Shown: positions 42,884-52,196, counted from the first letter of the stretch. The stretch is DNA of 64,000 nucleotides from Kitasatospora kifunensis (GCF_014203855.1 NZ_JACHJV010000001.1:930001-994000), one strand, 5' to 3'. A program made the numbers and translations. The notes: generated from the sequence alone by a model not told the origin.

Positions 42884-43660
42884 GTGACCGGTTCGGTGAT
42901 CGATCTCAACGCGGACCTCGGTGAGGGGTTCGGACGCTGGACGCTGACCGACGACGAAGCCCTGCTCTCGGTCGTGACCAGCGCCAATGTGGCCTGCGGC
43001 TTCCACGCGGGCGATCCCGCCACGATGCGGCGGGTCTGCGCGCTGGCCGCCGAGCGCGGGGTGCGGATCGGCGCCCAGGTCTCCTACCGGGACCTGGCCG
43101 GCTTCGGGCGCCGGGCCATGGACGTGCCGCCCGACGAACTGGCCGACGAGGTCGCCTACCAGATCGGCGCCCTGCAGGTGTTCGCCCGCGCGGCCGGCTC
43201 GCGGGTGAGCTACGTCAAACCGCACGGCGCCCTGTACAACCGGGTGGTGGCCGACAGCGAGCAGGCCGAGGCGGTGGTCGCGGGGGTGCTGCGGGCCGGC
43301 GCGGTCTGCGACGGGCCGCTGCCGGTGCTCGGACTGCCGGGCTCGAAGTTGCTGGCGGTGGCCGAGGGAGTCGGCCTGCCCGCGGTGACCGAGGCCTTCG
43401 CGGACCGCGCCTACACCTGGGCCGGCACCCTGGTCCCGCGCAGGGACGCGGACGCCGTGGTGCACGATCCGGAGACGGTGATCGCGCGCGCGGTCGGGAT
43501 GGCCAGGGACGGCCTGGTGACCGCGATCGGCGGCGAGCCGGTGGCGGTGGACGCCCGCTCGCTCTGCGTGCACGGCGACACCCCTGGGGCCACCCAGCTG
43601 GCCTGGCGGGTGCGCGGGGCGCTGGCCTCGGCCGGGATCCGGGTCGAGGCGTTCACCTGA
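42884..43660 (+). CDS. pxpA: 5-oxoprolinase subunit A (LamB/YcsF)
   Basis: A 258-residue enzyme subunit that, with PxpB and PxpC, opens 5-oxoproline to glutamate at the cost of ATP. The start VIDLNADLGEGFGRWTLTDDEALLSVVTSANVACGFHAGDPATMR is the family signature, and VSYVKPHGALYNRV follows. GTG 42884 is chosen over TTG 42848 because GGGAGG lies about 9 bases upstream and TACCAT (42838-42843) places the transcript start near 42850. The stop overlaps the pxpB start (TGATG). Confidence 0.93.
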   Translation: MTGSVIDLNADLGEGFGRWTLTDDEALLSVVTSANVACGFHAGDPATMRRVCALAAERGVRIGAQVSYRDLAGFGRRAMDVPPDELADEVAYQIGALQVFARAAGSRVSYVKPHGALYNRVVADSEQAEAVVAGVLRAGAVCDGPLPVLGLPGSKLLAVAEGVGLPAVTEAFADRAYTWAGTLVPRRDADAVVHDPETVIARAVGMARDGLVTAIGGEPVAVDARSLCVHGDTPGATQLAWRVRGALASAGIRVEAFT

Positions 43661-44301
43661 TGGACCGCCGGGGCGAGGTGGCCGTCCATCCGGTGGGCGA
43701 CCACGCGCTGCTCCTCGAGGTCGACTCCGGCGCACAGGTGGCCGCGCTCTACGCCCGGCTGCTGGCCGAGCGGGCGCGTGGCGGGCTTGGCGAGGTGGCC
43801 GAGATCGTCCCGGCCGCGCGCACCGTCCTGCTGGACGGCCTGCCCAGACCCACCGACCTGGTCGGCGAGCTCGCCGGCTGGCGGGTGGCCGGGGACGCCC
43901 CGCCCGAGGGGCCGCTGATCTCGATCCCGACCGTCTACGACGGCGCCGACCTGGCCGTGGTGGCCGCGCACTGGGGCGTCTCGGTCGAGGAGGCGGTGGC
44001 GCTGCACAGCGGGGTCGAGTACCGGGTGGCGTTCTGCGGCTTCGCACCCGGGTTCGGCTATCTGACCGGCCTGCCCGCCGACCGGGCGGTGCCGCGCCGG
44101 GCCACCCCGCGCCCCTCGGTGCCGGCCGGCGCGGTGGCGGTGGCCGGCGAGTACACCGGGATCTACCCGCGCTCCTCCCCCGGCGGGTGGCAACTGCTCG
44201 GCCGCACCGACCTGATGCTCTGGGACGCCGAACGGGAGCCGCCCGCGCTGCTCACCCCGGGCATGCGGGTGCGGTTCGTCCCGGCGTCGGTCGAACGGTA
44301 G
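43660..44301 (+). CDS. pxpB: 5-oxoprolinase subunit B
   Basis: The 213-residue subunit (KipI/carboxylase-transferase domain 1) shows HPVGDHALLLEV at its start and the conserved ISIPTVYDGADLAVVAAHWGVSVEEAVALHSGVEYRVAFCGFAPGFGYLTGLP, then GEYTGIYPRSSPGGWQLLGRTDLMLWD. It overlaps pxpA by one base (TGATG) and is followed 3 bases later by pxpC, a tight operon that fits subunits of one complex. Nothing is unusual. Confidence 0.94.
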   Translation: MDRRGEVAVHPVGDHALLLEVDSGAQVAALYARLLAERARGGLGEVAEIVPAARTVLLDGLPRPTDLVGELAGWRVAGDAPPEGPLISIPTVYDGADLAVVAAHWGVSVEEAVALHSGVEYRVAFCGFAPGFGYLTGLPADRAVPRRATPRPSVPAGAVAVAGEYTGIYPRSSPGGWQLLGRTDLMLWDAEREPPALLTPGMRVRFVPASVER

Positions 44302-44304
44302 GCC

Positions 44305-45186
44305 ATGACCGAACTGGCCGGACTGAGTGTCCTTCGCCCCGGGCCGCTGACCACCGTGCAGGACCTCGGCCGCCGCGGCGCCGCCCACCAAGGGGTGCCC
44401 CGGTCGGGCGCGTTGGACGAACCCGCGCACCGCGCCGCCAACCGCCTGGTGGGCAACCCGCCCGGCGCCGCGACGCTGGAGACCACGCTCGGCGGCATCA
44501 CTGTGCGGGCCCTGGGCGCGCCGCTGCTGGTGGCCGTCACCGGTGCCCCCGCGCCGGTACGGGTGGACGGGCACCCGGCCGCCTGGGGCGAGGCCGTGCG
44601 GCTGCCGGCCGGCGCGACGCTGGACGTCGGAGCGGCCGACGCGGGCGTGCGCGGCTACCTGGCGGTGCGGGGCGGGATCGCGGTGCCCCCGGTGCTGGGC
44701 AGCCGCTCGACCGATCTGCTGACCGGCCTGGGCCCCGCGCCGCTGCGGGCCGGCGAGCTGCTGCCGATCGGCGTGCCCGACGACGCGGCGGGCCGGCCGG
44801 CCGCGGCCGAGCTGGTGCCGCTGCCCGCGGTGCCGACCGAACTGGTCCTGCGGCTGCGCCCCGGGCCGCGCGCCGACTGGTTCCTGCCGGGCTCGCTGCT
44901 CGCGCTGGCCCGGGCCCGCTACCGGGTGGCCCCGGCCAGCAACCGGGTCGCGCTGCGCACCGAGGGTCCGGCGCTGATCCGCGCCCGGCACGGGGAGTTG
45001 GCGAGCGAGGGCATGGTGCTGGGCGCGATCCAGGTCCCGCCGGACGGGCACCCGGTGGTCCTGCTCGCCGACCACCCGGTCACCGGCGGCTATCCGGTGC
45101 TCGGCGTGGTGCCCGAGGCCGACCTGGCAGCCGCCGCGCAGGCCAGACCGGGCACTCCGGTACGGTTCGTGCCGGCTCGGCGGTGA
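44305..45186 (+). CDS. pxpC: 5-oxoprolinase subunit C
   Basis: The 293-residue subunit (KipA/carboxylase-transferase domain 2) begins LSVLRPGPLTTVQDLGRRGAAHQGVPRSGALDEPAHRAANRLVGNPPGAATLE, the family start. Later segments are VRGGIAVPPVLGSRSTDLLTG and ILADHPVTGGYP-type (VVLLADHPVTGGYPVLG). It completes the pxpABC operon; a separate promoter with a MerR-type operator begins 10 bases after its stop. Confidence 0.94.
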   Translation: MTELAGLSVLRPGPLTTVQDLGRRGAAHQGVPRSGALDEPAHRAANRLVGNPPGAATLETTLGGITVRALGAPLLVAVTGAPAPVRVDGHPAAWGEAVRLPAGATLDVGAADAGVRGYLAVRGGIAVPPVLGSRSTDLLTGLGPAPLRAGELLPIGVPDDAAGRPAAAELVPLPAVPTELVLRLRPGPRADWFLPGSLLALARARYRVAPASNRVALRTEGPALIRARHGELASEGMVLGAIQVPPDGHPVVLLADHPVTGGYPVLGVVPEADLAAAAQARPGTPVRFVPARR

Positions 45187-45196
45187 TCGCCTCCGG

Positions 45197-45227
45197 TTGA
45201 CCTTCCCCTTGGGGCAAGGCCCAGCAT
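45197..45227 (+). promoter_or_regulatory. MerR-type promoter/operator for the MerR-PP2C gene
   Basis: TTGACC (-35, 45197-45202) and CAGCAT (45222-45227) are 19 bp apart, the long spacer typical of MerR-activated promoters. The spacer holds the near-palindrome CCTTCCCCTTGGGGCAAGG (45201-45219). The regulator probably controls its own gene. Confidence 0.7.
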
Positions 45228-45269
45228 CCTCGTATCGGGCCGAACGCCCGGTACGAGGAGGACGAACGG

Positions 45270-46340
45270 ATGGACCTGCTGACCATCGGCGCCTTCGCCC
45301 GGACCTGCGGGCTGACGCCGAAAGCGCTGCGGCTCTACGACGAGTTGGGCCTGCTGAGCCCGGCCCAGGTGGACCCGCACTCCGGCTACCGCTTCTACCG
45401 GAGCGAGCAGTTGGAGCGCGCCCGGCTGGTCGCCCATCTGCGCCGGATCGGCCTGCCGCTGGCCCGGATCAGTCGGCTCTGCGACCTGCCGCCCACCCGG
45501 GCGGCCGCCGAGCTGACCGCGTACTGGGACGGGGTGCTGGCCGACACGGCCGCCCGAGCGGACCTGGTCGCCCTCCTCGTCGACCATCTCACCGGGAGTA
45601 CGAGAATGACCGAGACGCTGGGCCTGCGCTACGCCGCCCGTACCGACCAGGGCCTGGTCCGGGCCCACAACGAGGACGCCGCCTACGCGAGCGGCCGGCT
45701 GCTGGCCGTCGCGGACGGCTTCGGCGGACCGCAGGCGGCCGGGGCCGCCGTGGCGGCCCTGCAGGGCTTCGACCCGGCCGCGGTCGGCCCGGGCGACCTG
45801 CTGAACGCGCTGGCCGAGGCGGTGCGCACCGGCGTCGAGGCGGCGCCGGGCGAGGCGGGCACCACGCTCACCGCGCTGCTGCTGACCGGCTCGAAGCTGG
45901 CGCTGGTGCACATCGGGGACTCGCGGGCCTATCTGCTGCGCGAGGGCGAGCTGTTCCAGATCACCCATGACCACACGCTGGTGCAGGCAATGGTGGACGA
46001 GGGCCGGATCAGCGCGGCCGAGGCCGCCTCGCACCCGCAACGCGCCCTGCTGCTGCGCGCGTTGACCGGGCCGACCGGCGATGCCCGACCCGACCTGTCG
46101 CTGCACACCGCCAGGGCCGGGGACCGCTACCTGCTCTGCTCGGACGGGCTGAGCGCGGTGGTGCCCCAGGCACGGCTGCACACCGCGCTGAGCACGATCG
46201 CCGAGCCCGAGCAGGTGGTGCAGCAGCTGATCGAGCTGGCCAACCGGGCCGGCGGACCGGACAACATCGCCTGCGCGGTCGCCGACGTGGTCGCGGAGCC
46301 GGCCGCCGCTGTGACGGCGGTGGCTGAGGTGACGGCCTAG
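45270..46340 (+). CDS. MerR regulator fused to a PP2C-type protein phosphatase
   Basis: A 356-residue fusion. Residues 1-75 form a MerR winged helix (LLTIGAFARTCGLTPKALRLYDELGLLSPAQVDPHSGYRFYRSEQLERARLVAHLRRIGLPL). Residues about 118-345 form a PP2C Ser/Thr phosphatase: YAARTDQGLVRAHNEDAAY, VADGFGG, VHIGDSRAYLLREGELFQIT and GGPDNIACAVADVV, with metal Asp residues kept. A MerR protein normally ends in a ligand or dimer coiled coil; here a phosphatase follows, linking dephosphorylation with transcription. AGGAGG lies 6 bases before the ATG. The stop overlaps that of the convergent HEAT-like gene by 4 bases. Confidence 0.9.
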   Translation: MDLLTIGAFARTCGLTPKALRLYDELGLLSPAQVDPHSGYRFYRSEQLERARLVAHLRRIGLPLARISRLCDLPPTRAAAELTAYWDGVLADTAARADLVALLVDHLTGSTRMTETLGLRYAARTDQGLVRAHNEDAAYASGRLLAVADGFGGPQAAGAAVAALQGFDPAAVGPGDLLNALAEAVRTGVEAAPGEAGTTLTALLLTGSKLALVHIGDSRAYLLREGELFQITHDHTLVQAMVDEGRISAAEAASHPQRALLLRALTGPTGDARPDLSLHTARAGDRYLLCSDGLSAVVPQARLHTALSTIAEPEQVVQQLIELANRAGGPDNIACAVADVVAEPAAAVTAVAEVTA

Positions 46341-47791
46341 GCGCCGGCCGGGCCGCGGGAGGTCAGCCGGCCGCGCACCGCCGCGTGCACCTCGGCCTCC
46401 TCCGCGGGATCGGCGGCCAACCGGCGCAGGCGCTCCAGCACCCGGGCGTCGCCGGTGGTGACCACGTGGCGGGCGGCGAGCTCGCGGGTGGCCTCCTCGC
46501 AGTCCCACAGGCACTCGACGGCGGTACCGCAGGCGAAGTAGCGATCGGTGACGGCCAGCGCCCTGGCGGCCCGGCCGCGCAGGTCGGAGGAGGCGGACTC
46601 ACTGTAGATGTGCCGCAGGATCGGCGCGGCTCCGGCGGCGGCCAGCCGCCCCACACCGTCCACCAGGCCGCCCAGTTGGGCTCCGCGCACGCCGTGCACC
46701 TGCACCCACTGCCGCAGGCCCGCCACCACCGTGGGGGCGTCGGACGGTTCGCCGATGTCGGCGAGCAGCGCCACCGCGGCCTCGCCGAGCGCGCTGTCCG
46801 CGCCGCCGGTGGCGGGGTCGGCCCAGCGGCGGGCGCGGGCCAGGGCGCGCGGGCCGCGCATCCGGGCCAGCACCTCCAGGGCGGCGCGCACCACGCGCTG
46901 GTCGGCGTCGGCGGCGGCGGCCTCGATCAGTTCGGTCAGTGCCGGGTCGTCCTGGCCGACCAGGTACCGCAGCGCGGCCCGGCGGGCGCCCTCGGCGCCG
47001 TCGCGGGCGGCGGCGAGCAGGGTCTCCCGGTCCTCGGGCCGGGCCACGGCGGCCAGACAGCGGGCGGCGGCGGCCGCCCGGCGCTCGACGGCGCCCTGCT
47101 CGGGCCGGGCGGCGCTGTCGCCCTGGTCAGCCTGGTCGGCCCAGGCGAGCACATCGGCCACGCTCCAACCCGGGGTCACCCCGCCCTGGTTCAGCTGGCG
47201 CTGCCACAGGTCGAAGGGGGACTGCTCACTGGCGGCGGCGACCCGCGGGTGACGGTCGGCCCACAGGCGCCACGCCCGTGGCTCGTACGCGGCGCGGATC
47301 GCCGCGCGCAGCTCGGCCTCGCCCTGCGGGGTGGTCGGGAAACGGCCCAGTACGGCGGGGGCCAGTGCCAGCAGCGCGCCATCCTCATCGCGCAGCGCCA
47401 GCTCGTCCAGCGCCCAGGCCCAGTTGCCGCCGGTGGCGGCGTACTGGCGCAGCAGCAGCAGCGCGTCACGGCGGCCGTAGCCGGCCAGGTGGCCCAGGAC
47501 CGCCAGGGCCAGGCCGGTGCGGTGCTCGGCCAGGTCGAGCAGGTCGTCGGGGTGGTTCAGGTGCCGCTCGATGCCGCCGAGCGGGGCTTCCAGGTCCATG
47601 TAGACGCGTGCGTAGTAGAGCGAGCGGTTCTCGACCTGCCAGTCGGCGCGCGGGTCGCTGGTGACGCACTCCTCCAGGGCGGCGATCGCCTCGTCACGGT
47701 CGGCTGCGAGCGCATGCAACTGCCCGTCACCGCGTCCTCGCTGGAGCAGGCCGAGGAGGCTGGCGCTTGGGGCTATCACGGGCTCGAACAT
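46337..47791 (-). CDS. HEAT-repeat-like protein, function unknown
   Basis: A 484-residue, mostly helical protein with repeated Ala/Leu-rich pairs such as AARCLAAVARPEDRETLLAAARDGAEGARRAALRYLVGQDDPALTELIEAAA and QRVVRAALEVLARMRGP, as in HEAT/armadillo solenoids that serve as protein scaffolds. The N-terminal half is less regular (DWQVENRSLYYARVYMDLEAPLGGIERHLNHPDDLLDLAEHR). There is no signal peptide or membrane span. No ribosome site is seen at ATG 47791. It overlaps the convergent MerR-PP2C gene by 4 bases at the stops. The role is not known. Confidence 0.8.
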   Translation of the reverse strand: MFEPVIAPSASLLGLLQRGRGDGQLHALAADRDEAIAALEECVTSDPRADWQVENRSLYYARVYMDLEAPLGGIERHLNHPDDLLDLAEHRTGLALAVLGHLAGYGRRDALLLLRQYAATGGNWAWALDELALRDEDGALLALAPAVLGRFPTTPQGEAELRAAIRAAYEPRAWRLWADRHPRVAAASEQSPFDLWQRQLNQGGVTPGWSVADVLAWADQADQGDSAARPEQGAVERRAAAAARCLAAVARPEDRETLLAAARDGAEGARRAALRYLVGQDDPALTELIEAAAADADQRVVRAALEVLARMRGPRALARARRWADPATGGADSALGEAAVALLADIGEPSDAPTVVAGLRQWVQVHGVRGAQLGGLVDGVGRLAAAGAAPILRHIYSESASSDLRGRAARALAVTDRYFACGTAVECLWDCEEATRELAARHVVTTGDARVLERLRRLAADPAEEAEVHAAVRGRLTSRGPAGA

Positions 47792-48098
47792 GAGGTCAGC
47801 ATCCGTTGCGGCGGTCGTCGTGGCAACGGGATTTCCGTCGCCGGGGGTCTGGTGGTCACGCTGGGCGGGCGCCCGGGCGCCGGAATCACTGTAGGTTACC
47901 GCCTGCGTGCCCTGGACGCACCCGCCTCACGAGAACCGGCCCCAACTCACCGCTCCGGCCAAGGCGGCAGGCCGATCCGGGGAGATCGTCCCGGTCCGTC
48001 ACGCCGGCTCGGTGCGCCGCGTCCGACCGGGCAGCTGGCATATGCCAGATGAAAAGTCCTAGCGTTTCTGCCATTTCTCCCACACGGAGGGTGATGGT
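47792..48098. other. Upstream region of the PAS-like gene, with a palindromic operator candidate
   Basis: The 307 bases hold no gene. They contain a perfect 14-bp palindrome (48035-48048), a TAGCGT -10 box (48060-48065), and GGAGG (48086-48090). The part near 47792-48030 shows nothing firm. Confidence 0.5.
48035..48048. promoter_or_regulatory. Palindromic operator candidate before the PAS-like gene
   Basis: CTGGCATATGCCAG is a perfect 14-bp palindrome centred about 22 bases upstream of TAGCGT (48060-48065), so it covers the -35 region. Binding there would block RNA polymerase. No matching second copy was noticed in the window. Confidence 0.5.
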
Positions 48099-48512
48099 GT
48101 GCGACAGTCGTCACACACCATCCCACCGCCCATCACCCTCACCCCGTGGGACAAGTCCATGAGTCTCCCCCTGCGCAGCGCACCCCCGGCCACGGCCACG
48201 GCGGCCGTCGAGTGGGACCTGGTCCGGGACACCGTGCGCTGGTCGGCGGACGCCTACCAGGTGCTCGCCCGCGATCCCGGCCTCGGCCCGCTGACCCTCG
48301 ACCAACTGCCGGGCCAACTGGTGCCGCAGGACCGTCCGGTGCTCTGCCGGATGGTGACCGCGGCCCTGGTCCACGGTCGACCGTTGGACGGCGTGGTCCA
48401 CGTCCCGACACCTGGCGGTCAGGAGGCCGCCGTGCACTGCTCGGGCCGCCCGGTGCTCGGGCCCGACGGCCAGGTGGTCTCGCTGCGGATGCTGCTGAGC
48501 ACGGCGAACTGA
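48099..48512 (+). CDS. PAS-like sensory domain protein, small
   Basis: A 137-residue cytoplasmic protein. From about residue 36 (AAVEWDLVRDTVRWSADAYQVLARDPGLGPLTLDQLPGQLVPQDRPVLCRMVTAAL) it resembles a PAS domain of the type found in Streptomyces phosphatases and kinases, here standing alone; HCSGRPVLGPDGQVVSLRMLLST is a typical PAS end. GTG 48099 has GGAGG 8 bases upstream, but a 9-bp inverted repeat (48093-48101 with 48114-48122) could hide that start, and ATG 48159 with GGGA 8 bases before it is the alternative. Confidence 0.68.
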   Translation: MRQSSHTIPPPITLTPWDKSMSLPLRSAPPATATAAVEWDLVRDTVRWSADAYQVLARDPGLGPLTLDQLPGQLVPQDRPVLCRMVTAALVHGRPLDGVVHVPTPGGQEAAVHCSGRPVLGPDGQVVSLRMLLSTAN

Positions 48513-48696
48513 GCACCACGCGCCGAGCGCGGTGCGTTCTCCCCTTCTTACTCACGTACCTCCTGCCGTTCCTCCCGCCGCCCGCTCCGCCGGCCCCCTG
48601 TCGCAGCGACCCCGGGATCGGTTGTCCACCCGGCGCACATATGCTGTCGGCCGCAGCGTCAGCACAGGGCGGACCTGCACCGAGGGAGGACCGATC

Positions 48697-48873
48697 ATGG
48701 ACAGCCAGATTCTTCACAAGGCCGCGTTCCTGCTGCACGACTGCCACGAGCCCGAGCAGGTCGTGGTGGAGCGCCTCAAGGAGTACTTCCCGGCGCTCAC
48801 CCTGGTCGAGCGCGAGCGCTACGTCCAGGAGGCCTGGGACCAGGTCCACAGCGCGGCCGTCGACACCCTCTGA
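48697..48873 (+). CDS. Small conserved-looking protein (58 aa), function unknown
   Basis: A 58-residue acidic, probably helical protein: MDSQILHKAAFLLHDCHEPE, then VVERLKEYFPALTLVERERY and VQEAWDQVHSAAVDTL. There is no signal peptide or membrane segment. GAGGGAGGA lies 9 bases before the ATG, a strong ribosome site that makes it a likely real gene. It ends 48 bases before the convergent NsdA-like gene. Nothing can be said of its role. Confidence 0.65.
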   Translation: MDSQILHKAAFLLHDCHEPEQVVVERLKEYFPALTLVERERYVQEAWDQVHSAAVDTL

Positions 48874-48921
48874 GCCGAGCAACCCTCTGAGTCCGCTCCC
48901 TCCAGGAGGGGACGCCAGGTC

Positions 48922-50406
48922 TCAGCCGGCGGGGCGGCGGGTCGGCGGCATCGCCGCCCTGATCTCGGCCCGCAGCTCCGCCACCGCCGGCATCTGCCGG
49001 TACCGCCCGGCCAGCCGGTCCACCGCCCGCAGCCGGTCCCAGGTGCGGTGCGAGGAGGTGTCGCCGATCTTCGCCAGCACCGCCCTGGTCTGCAGCTCGG
49101 CCTGCTCCGGCTCCCCGGTGATCCAGTGCACCGCGGCGAAGGAGATCAGGTCGAAGATGCTGGACCGCTCCTGCCGCTGCCCCTCGCGCAGCCGGATCGC
49201 GTCCTCCACCTGCGCCACGGCCCGTGGGGCGGCCGCCGGATCGTGCTCCGCCAGGGTGCGGTAGACCAGCGACTGCATACCGCGCAGCTCCGCCTCGTTG
49301 AAGGTCTGCATCCAGCTCGGCTGCGGCTCGCCCATGCCCCGGACGTACAGCTCCTCCGCCTCGCCGAGCAGCCGCACCACCTCCTGGCCACGGCCCAACG
49401 AGGCCTGGGCCCAGGCCTCGACCGTGTTGAACATCGCCTGGGTCATGGGCGAGGTGTCAGGACCGGCGCCGGCCCTGGCCATCCGCATCAGGTCGAGCGC
49501 CTCGTCGGCCCGGCCGTAGTGCAGGAGTTGACGAGCGCAGCGGGAGATCGCCTCACCGGCCCGCGGCCGGTCGCCGGCCTCCCTGGCGGCCTGCGCGGCG
49601 ATCACGAAGTACCGCTGCCCGGTCGACTCCAGACCGATGTCATGCGACATCCAGCCGGCCAGCGCGGCCAGGTTGGCCGCCACCAGCCACAGTCTGCGGG
49701 CCAGCTCCGGCGGATGGCGATGGGTCAGCAGGCCGCCCACCTCGTTGAGTTGGCCGATCACCGCCTTGCGCTGCAGGCCGCCGCCGCGGGAGGCGTCCCA
49801 GGCCCGGAAGACCTCGAACGAGCGCTCCAGCGCCGCGACTTCCTCGACGCCGGCCGGCCCCGGCTCGTAGACGTCCACGATCGGTTTGCTCGAAGTCCCG
49901 GTGACCAGTTGCCCGGTGATCACCTCGCGCGGCCCGCGGCGGTCGGCGGCGTAGGCGACGCTGTCCCCGGAGAGCCAGCGGTACAGGGAGTCGGGGATTG
50001 CGGAGAGGCCCGGTAGCACCGGGGCCGTATCGGCCTGTTGGCGTCGGTTGAGCATGAGATCCATTCCCGTGAACTCGGTGAGGATCTCGGCCGTCCGCTC
50101 CGGCTCTTCGACCGCGGCGGCGCCCGCCGCGGCCGTGCTTGATCGCCGTTGTCGCGCCAGACCGAGGTCCTCGATGGAGACGACACGGCCGAGCCGCTCG
50201 GTGAACACCGCAGCCAGCACCCGCGGCACCGGATCGCGCGGGATCTCCCCGCGCTCGATCCAGCGCCGCACCCGCGAGGTGTCGGTGGAGAGCTGCTGCT
50301 GCCCCATAGCCGCACCACGCCGGTTGACCAGCCGAGCCAGCTCGCCCTTCGACCAACCGGTCAAGGCGAACATATCGGCGAGTCTGGTGTTGGGTCCGCT
50401 GCTCAC
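48922..50406 (-). CDS. NsdA-like regulator with N-terminal HTH and TPR-like region
   Basis: A 494-residue protein whose N-terminus (SSGPNTRLADMFALTGWSKGELARLVNRRGAAMG, then DTSRVRRWIERGEIPRDPVPRVLAAVFTERLGRVVSIEDLGL) matches the NsdA/NsdB family, negative regulators of sporulation and antibiotic production in Streptomyces, as I recall. The rest is helical and TPR-like (AAGWMSHDIGLESTGQRYFVIAAQAAREAGDRPRAGEAISRCARQLLHYGRADEALDLMRMA). The family has several paralogues, so the exact orthologue is not claimed. The GTG start is preceded by GGGGG. It is divergent from the phosphotransferase gene. Confidence 0.78.
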   Translation of the reverse strand: MSSGPNTRLADMFALTGWSKGELARLVNRRGAAMGQQQLSTDTSRVRRWIERGEIPRDPVPRVLAAVFTERLGRVVSIEDLGLARQRRSSTAAAGAAAVEEPERTAEILTEFTGMDLMLNRRQQADTAPVLPGLSAIPDSLYRWLSGDSVAYAADRRGPREVITGQLVTGTSSKPIVDVYEPGPAGVEEVAALERSFEVFRAWDASRGGGLQRKAVIGQLNEVGGLLTHRHPPELARRLWLVAANLAALAGWMSHDIGLESTGQRYFVIAAQAAREAGDRPRAGEAISRCARQLLHYGRADEALDLMRMARAGAGPDTSPMTQAMFNTVEAWAQASLGRGQEVVRLLGEAEELYVRGMGEPQPSWMQTFNEAELRGMQSLVYRTLAEHDPAAAPRAVAQVEDAIRLREGQRQERSSIFDLISFAAVHWITGEPEQAELQTRAVLAKIGDTSSHRTWDRLRAVDRLAGRYRQMPAVAELRAEIRAAMPPTRRPAG

Positions 50407-50977
50407 ATCAAGCCCCCAGGCTCCTCGGCTGGTTCGAGCCTAATGCGCTGTCATGTGCCACGCGAGCATTCGCCAGGCTTCGCCAGGGCACGCCAACTGG
50501 TGAGCCAGTGCACTCGAGGTGTGTGCTTTGAATGCGCAACCTCACCCCGGGGTCTCGGATCCTTCCGAGCCCCCGGCAGCACCGGCCTCGGCGGTCCTGA
50601 CCGTCCCGAGCGCCCGGTCCGGCGGACCGCTTAGGCGGCTTGGCGAGGGGGGTGGCGCAACCGGGTGGCGCGCCGGCGCCGGGCCCGGCTGCCAGGGCGG
50701 ACCAGCGCATTTCCCCAGGGTGCGCAGGTCCGGCCAGGCAGCTCGACCCGGCCCGACGCTCCGCTCGGCGCGGCTCGCCGTCCGGTCCACCCACCCCGGG
50801 CAGCCACCGCGCCCGGGTACGCCGGAGCACGCCCCCTGTGCGCCGTCGCACACACCAGCGACCGATGCGCCCAGCAGCACCGACCGACCCCAAGGCACCA
50901 CCGTCTGACCCCGCCAGGGCCGCAGCCCCGGCTGACCTGACATATGCCGTCGGCAAGGAAGGGACTCCCTCCCCCTC
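50407..50977. other. Long divergent intergenic region
   Basis: About 570 bases of C-rich sequence between the NsdA-like gene and the phosphotransferase. Frames on both strands are Pro/Arg/Ala-rich by composition, without a ribosome site or recognisable motif. A TAGGCT box (RC of about 50437-50442) could be a -10 for the leftward gene. I see no other structure. Confidence 0.45.
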
Positions 50978-52102
50978 ATGTACTCCTCCGCGACTTCCCC
51001 CACCGCGCCCCGGACTGGCATCCCGCAACGGCCGCCGTCCTCCGTGGCGGTCCGCCGGCCCGGGCCGAAGCCAGCTCTGCCCGCCCGCCCCACCGGGCGC
51101 ATCGAGGCACCCGGGTTCCTGCCGCGCGCCGGAGAGCGCCTGCTGCGCCCCCGCGCGCCCCAGCCCGCCGCCCCCCTGGTGGAGCGCGTGGACACCGCCG
51201 CGCTCGCCACCCCCGCCGTGCGGGCCGCGCTCGCCCACATCACGCGGATATGTCCCGCCTTCTCGGCGCGTCAGGTGCTGCGCGAGGACGGGGCGCACAT
51301 CCTGATCACCGGGCTGATCGGGCGCACCGCCGTGGTCGCCAAGTGCCTCTCGCCGCAGGCGGTGCAGGGCGAACGGCGAGCCCTGCTGGTCGAGCGGTTC
51401 CGCCGCGAGGTCGCGATCTACCGGGCCTTCGTCCGGCACCGGCCGCCGGTGCGGATGCCGCGCCTGGTGGCGGCCGACCACGACCGCTGCGTGCTGGTGA
51501 TGGAGCGGATCCCGGGCCGCCCGGCCGCTGTGGAGCGGCACCCGGCCAACGCCCCGACCCCGGGCGAGGTGCGGGCCATCCTCGGCTCGATCCGCGCGCT
51601 GAACCTCTGGCGCCCGCCCACGGACGTCTTCCAGCAGCCGCTCGACTACTACTTCGAGGTCAGCCGCTACCACTCGGTGGGCCAGCTGACCGACCGGGAC
51701 GCCGGCGACCTGCGCCAGCTGCTGCACGGCCTGTCGCACACCGGCTGGCAGCTGTGCCACGGCGACGCGCTGCTCAGCAACATCATGCTGGCGCCCTCGG
51801 GCCCGGTGCTGCTCGACTGGGAGCAGGCCGGCTGGTACCTGCCCGGCTACGACCTGGCGGTGCTGTGGAGCGTGCTCTCCGGGGACACGGCGGCGCGTCG
51901 GCAGATCAGCCAACTCGCCCAGGTCGGCGGCACCGTGGCGCGGGACGCCTTCCTGGTCAACCTGGTGCTGGTGCTGATGCGCGAACTGCGGATCTACGAC
52001 GTGCCGGGGGCCGGCGAGGAGCAGCGGCTGATGATCCGTCGGCTCTACGACGACGCGGCGCTGGCCCGCCGCGCGGTCCGGGCCGCCGTCGGGACGCGCT
52101 GA
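50978..52102 (+). CDS. Aminoglycoside-phosphotransferase-fold kinase
   Basis: A 374-residue APH/choline-kinase-fold protein. A Pro/Arg-rich N-terminal ~65 residues precede the kinase. The nucleotide-binding Lys lies in [12 protein letters not shown], the hinge in [13 protein letters not shown], and the catalytic loop [13 protein letters not shown] is followed by [22 protein letters not shown] (Brenner and DxD-type motifs). The substrate is unknown, and antibiotic resistance cannot be claimed. It is divergent from an NsdA-like regulator. Confidence 0.85.
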   Translation: MYSSATSPTAPRTGIPQRPPSSVAVRRPGPKPALPARPTGRIEAPGFLPRAGERLLRPRAPQPAAPLVERVDTAALATPAVRAALAHITRICPAFSARQVLREDGAHILITGLIGRTAVVAKCLSPQAVQGERRALLVERFRREVAIYRAFVRHRPPVRMPRLVAADHDRCVLVMERIPGRPAAVERHPANAPTPGEVRAILGSIRALNLWRPPTDVFQQPLDYYFEVSRYHSVGQLTDRDAGDLRQLLHGLSHTGWQLCHGDALLSNIMLAPSGPVLLDWEQAGWYLPGYDLAVLWSVLSGDTAARRQISQLAQVGGTVARDAFLVNLVLVLMRELRIYDVPGAGEEQRLMIRRLYDDAALARRAVRAAVGTR

Positions 52103-52196
52103 GCCGGTGGGGTCCGGCGATGTTTCGCAGGCGGCCCCGGGGCGATCGGATCCAGCCAGTTCCGCCTCGCCCCGGACCGGGTCACCCGGTGGCTGG

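Noticed and set aside
50978..52102. Antibiotic-resistance claim for the APH-fold kinase
   Set aside because: The fold serves many substrates, and nothing in the sequence or context points to an aminoglycoside.
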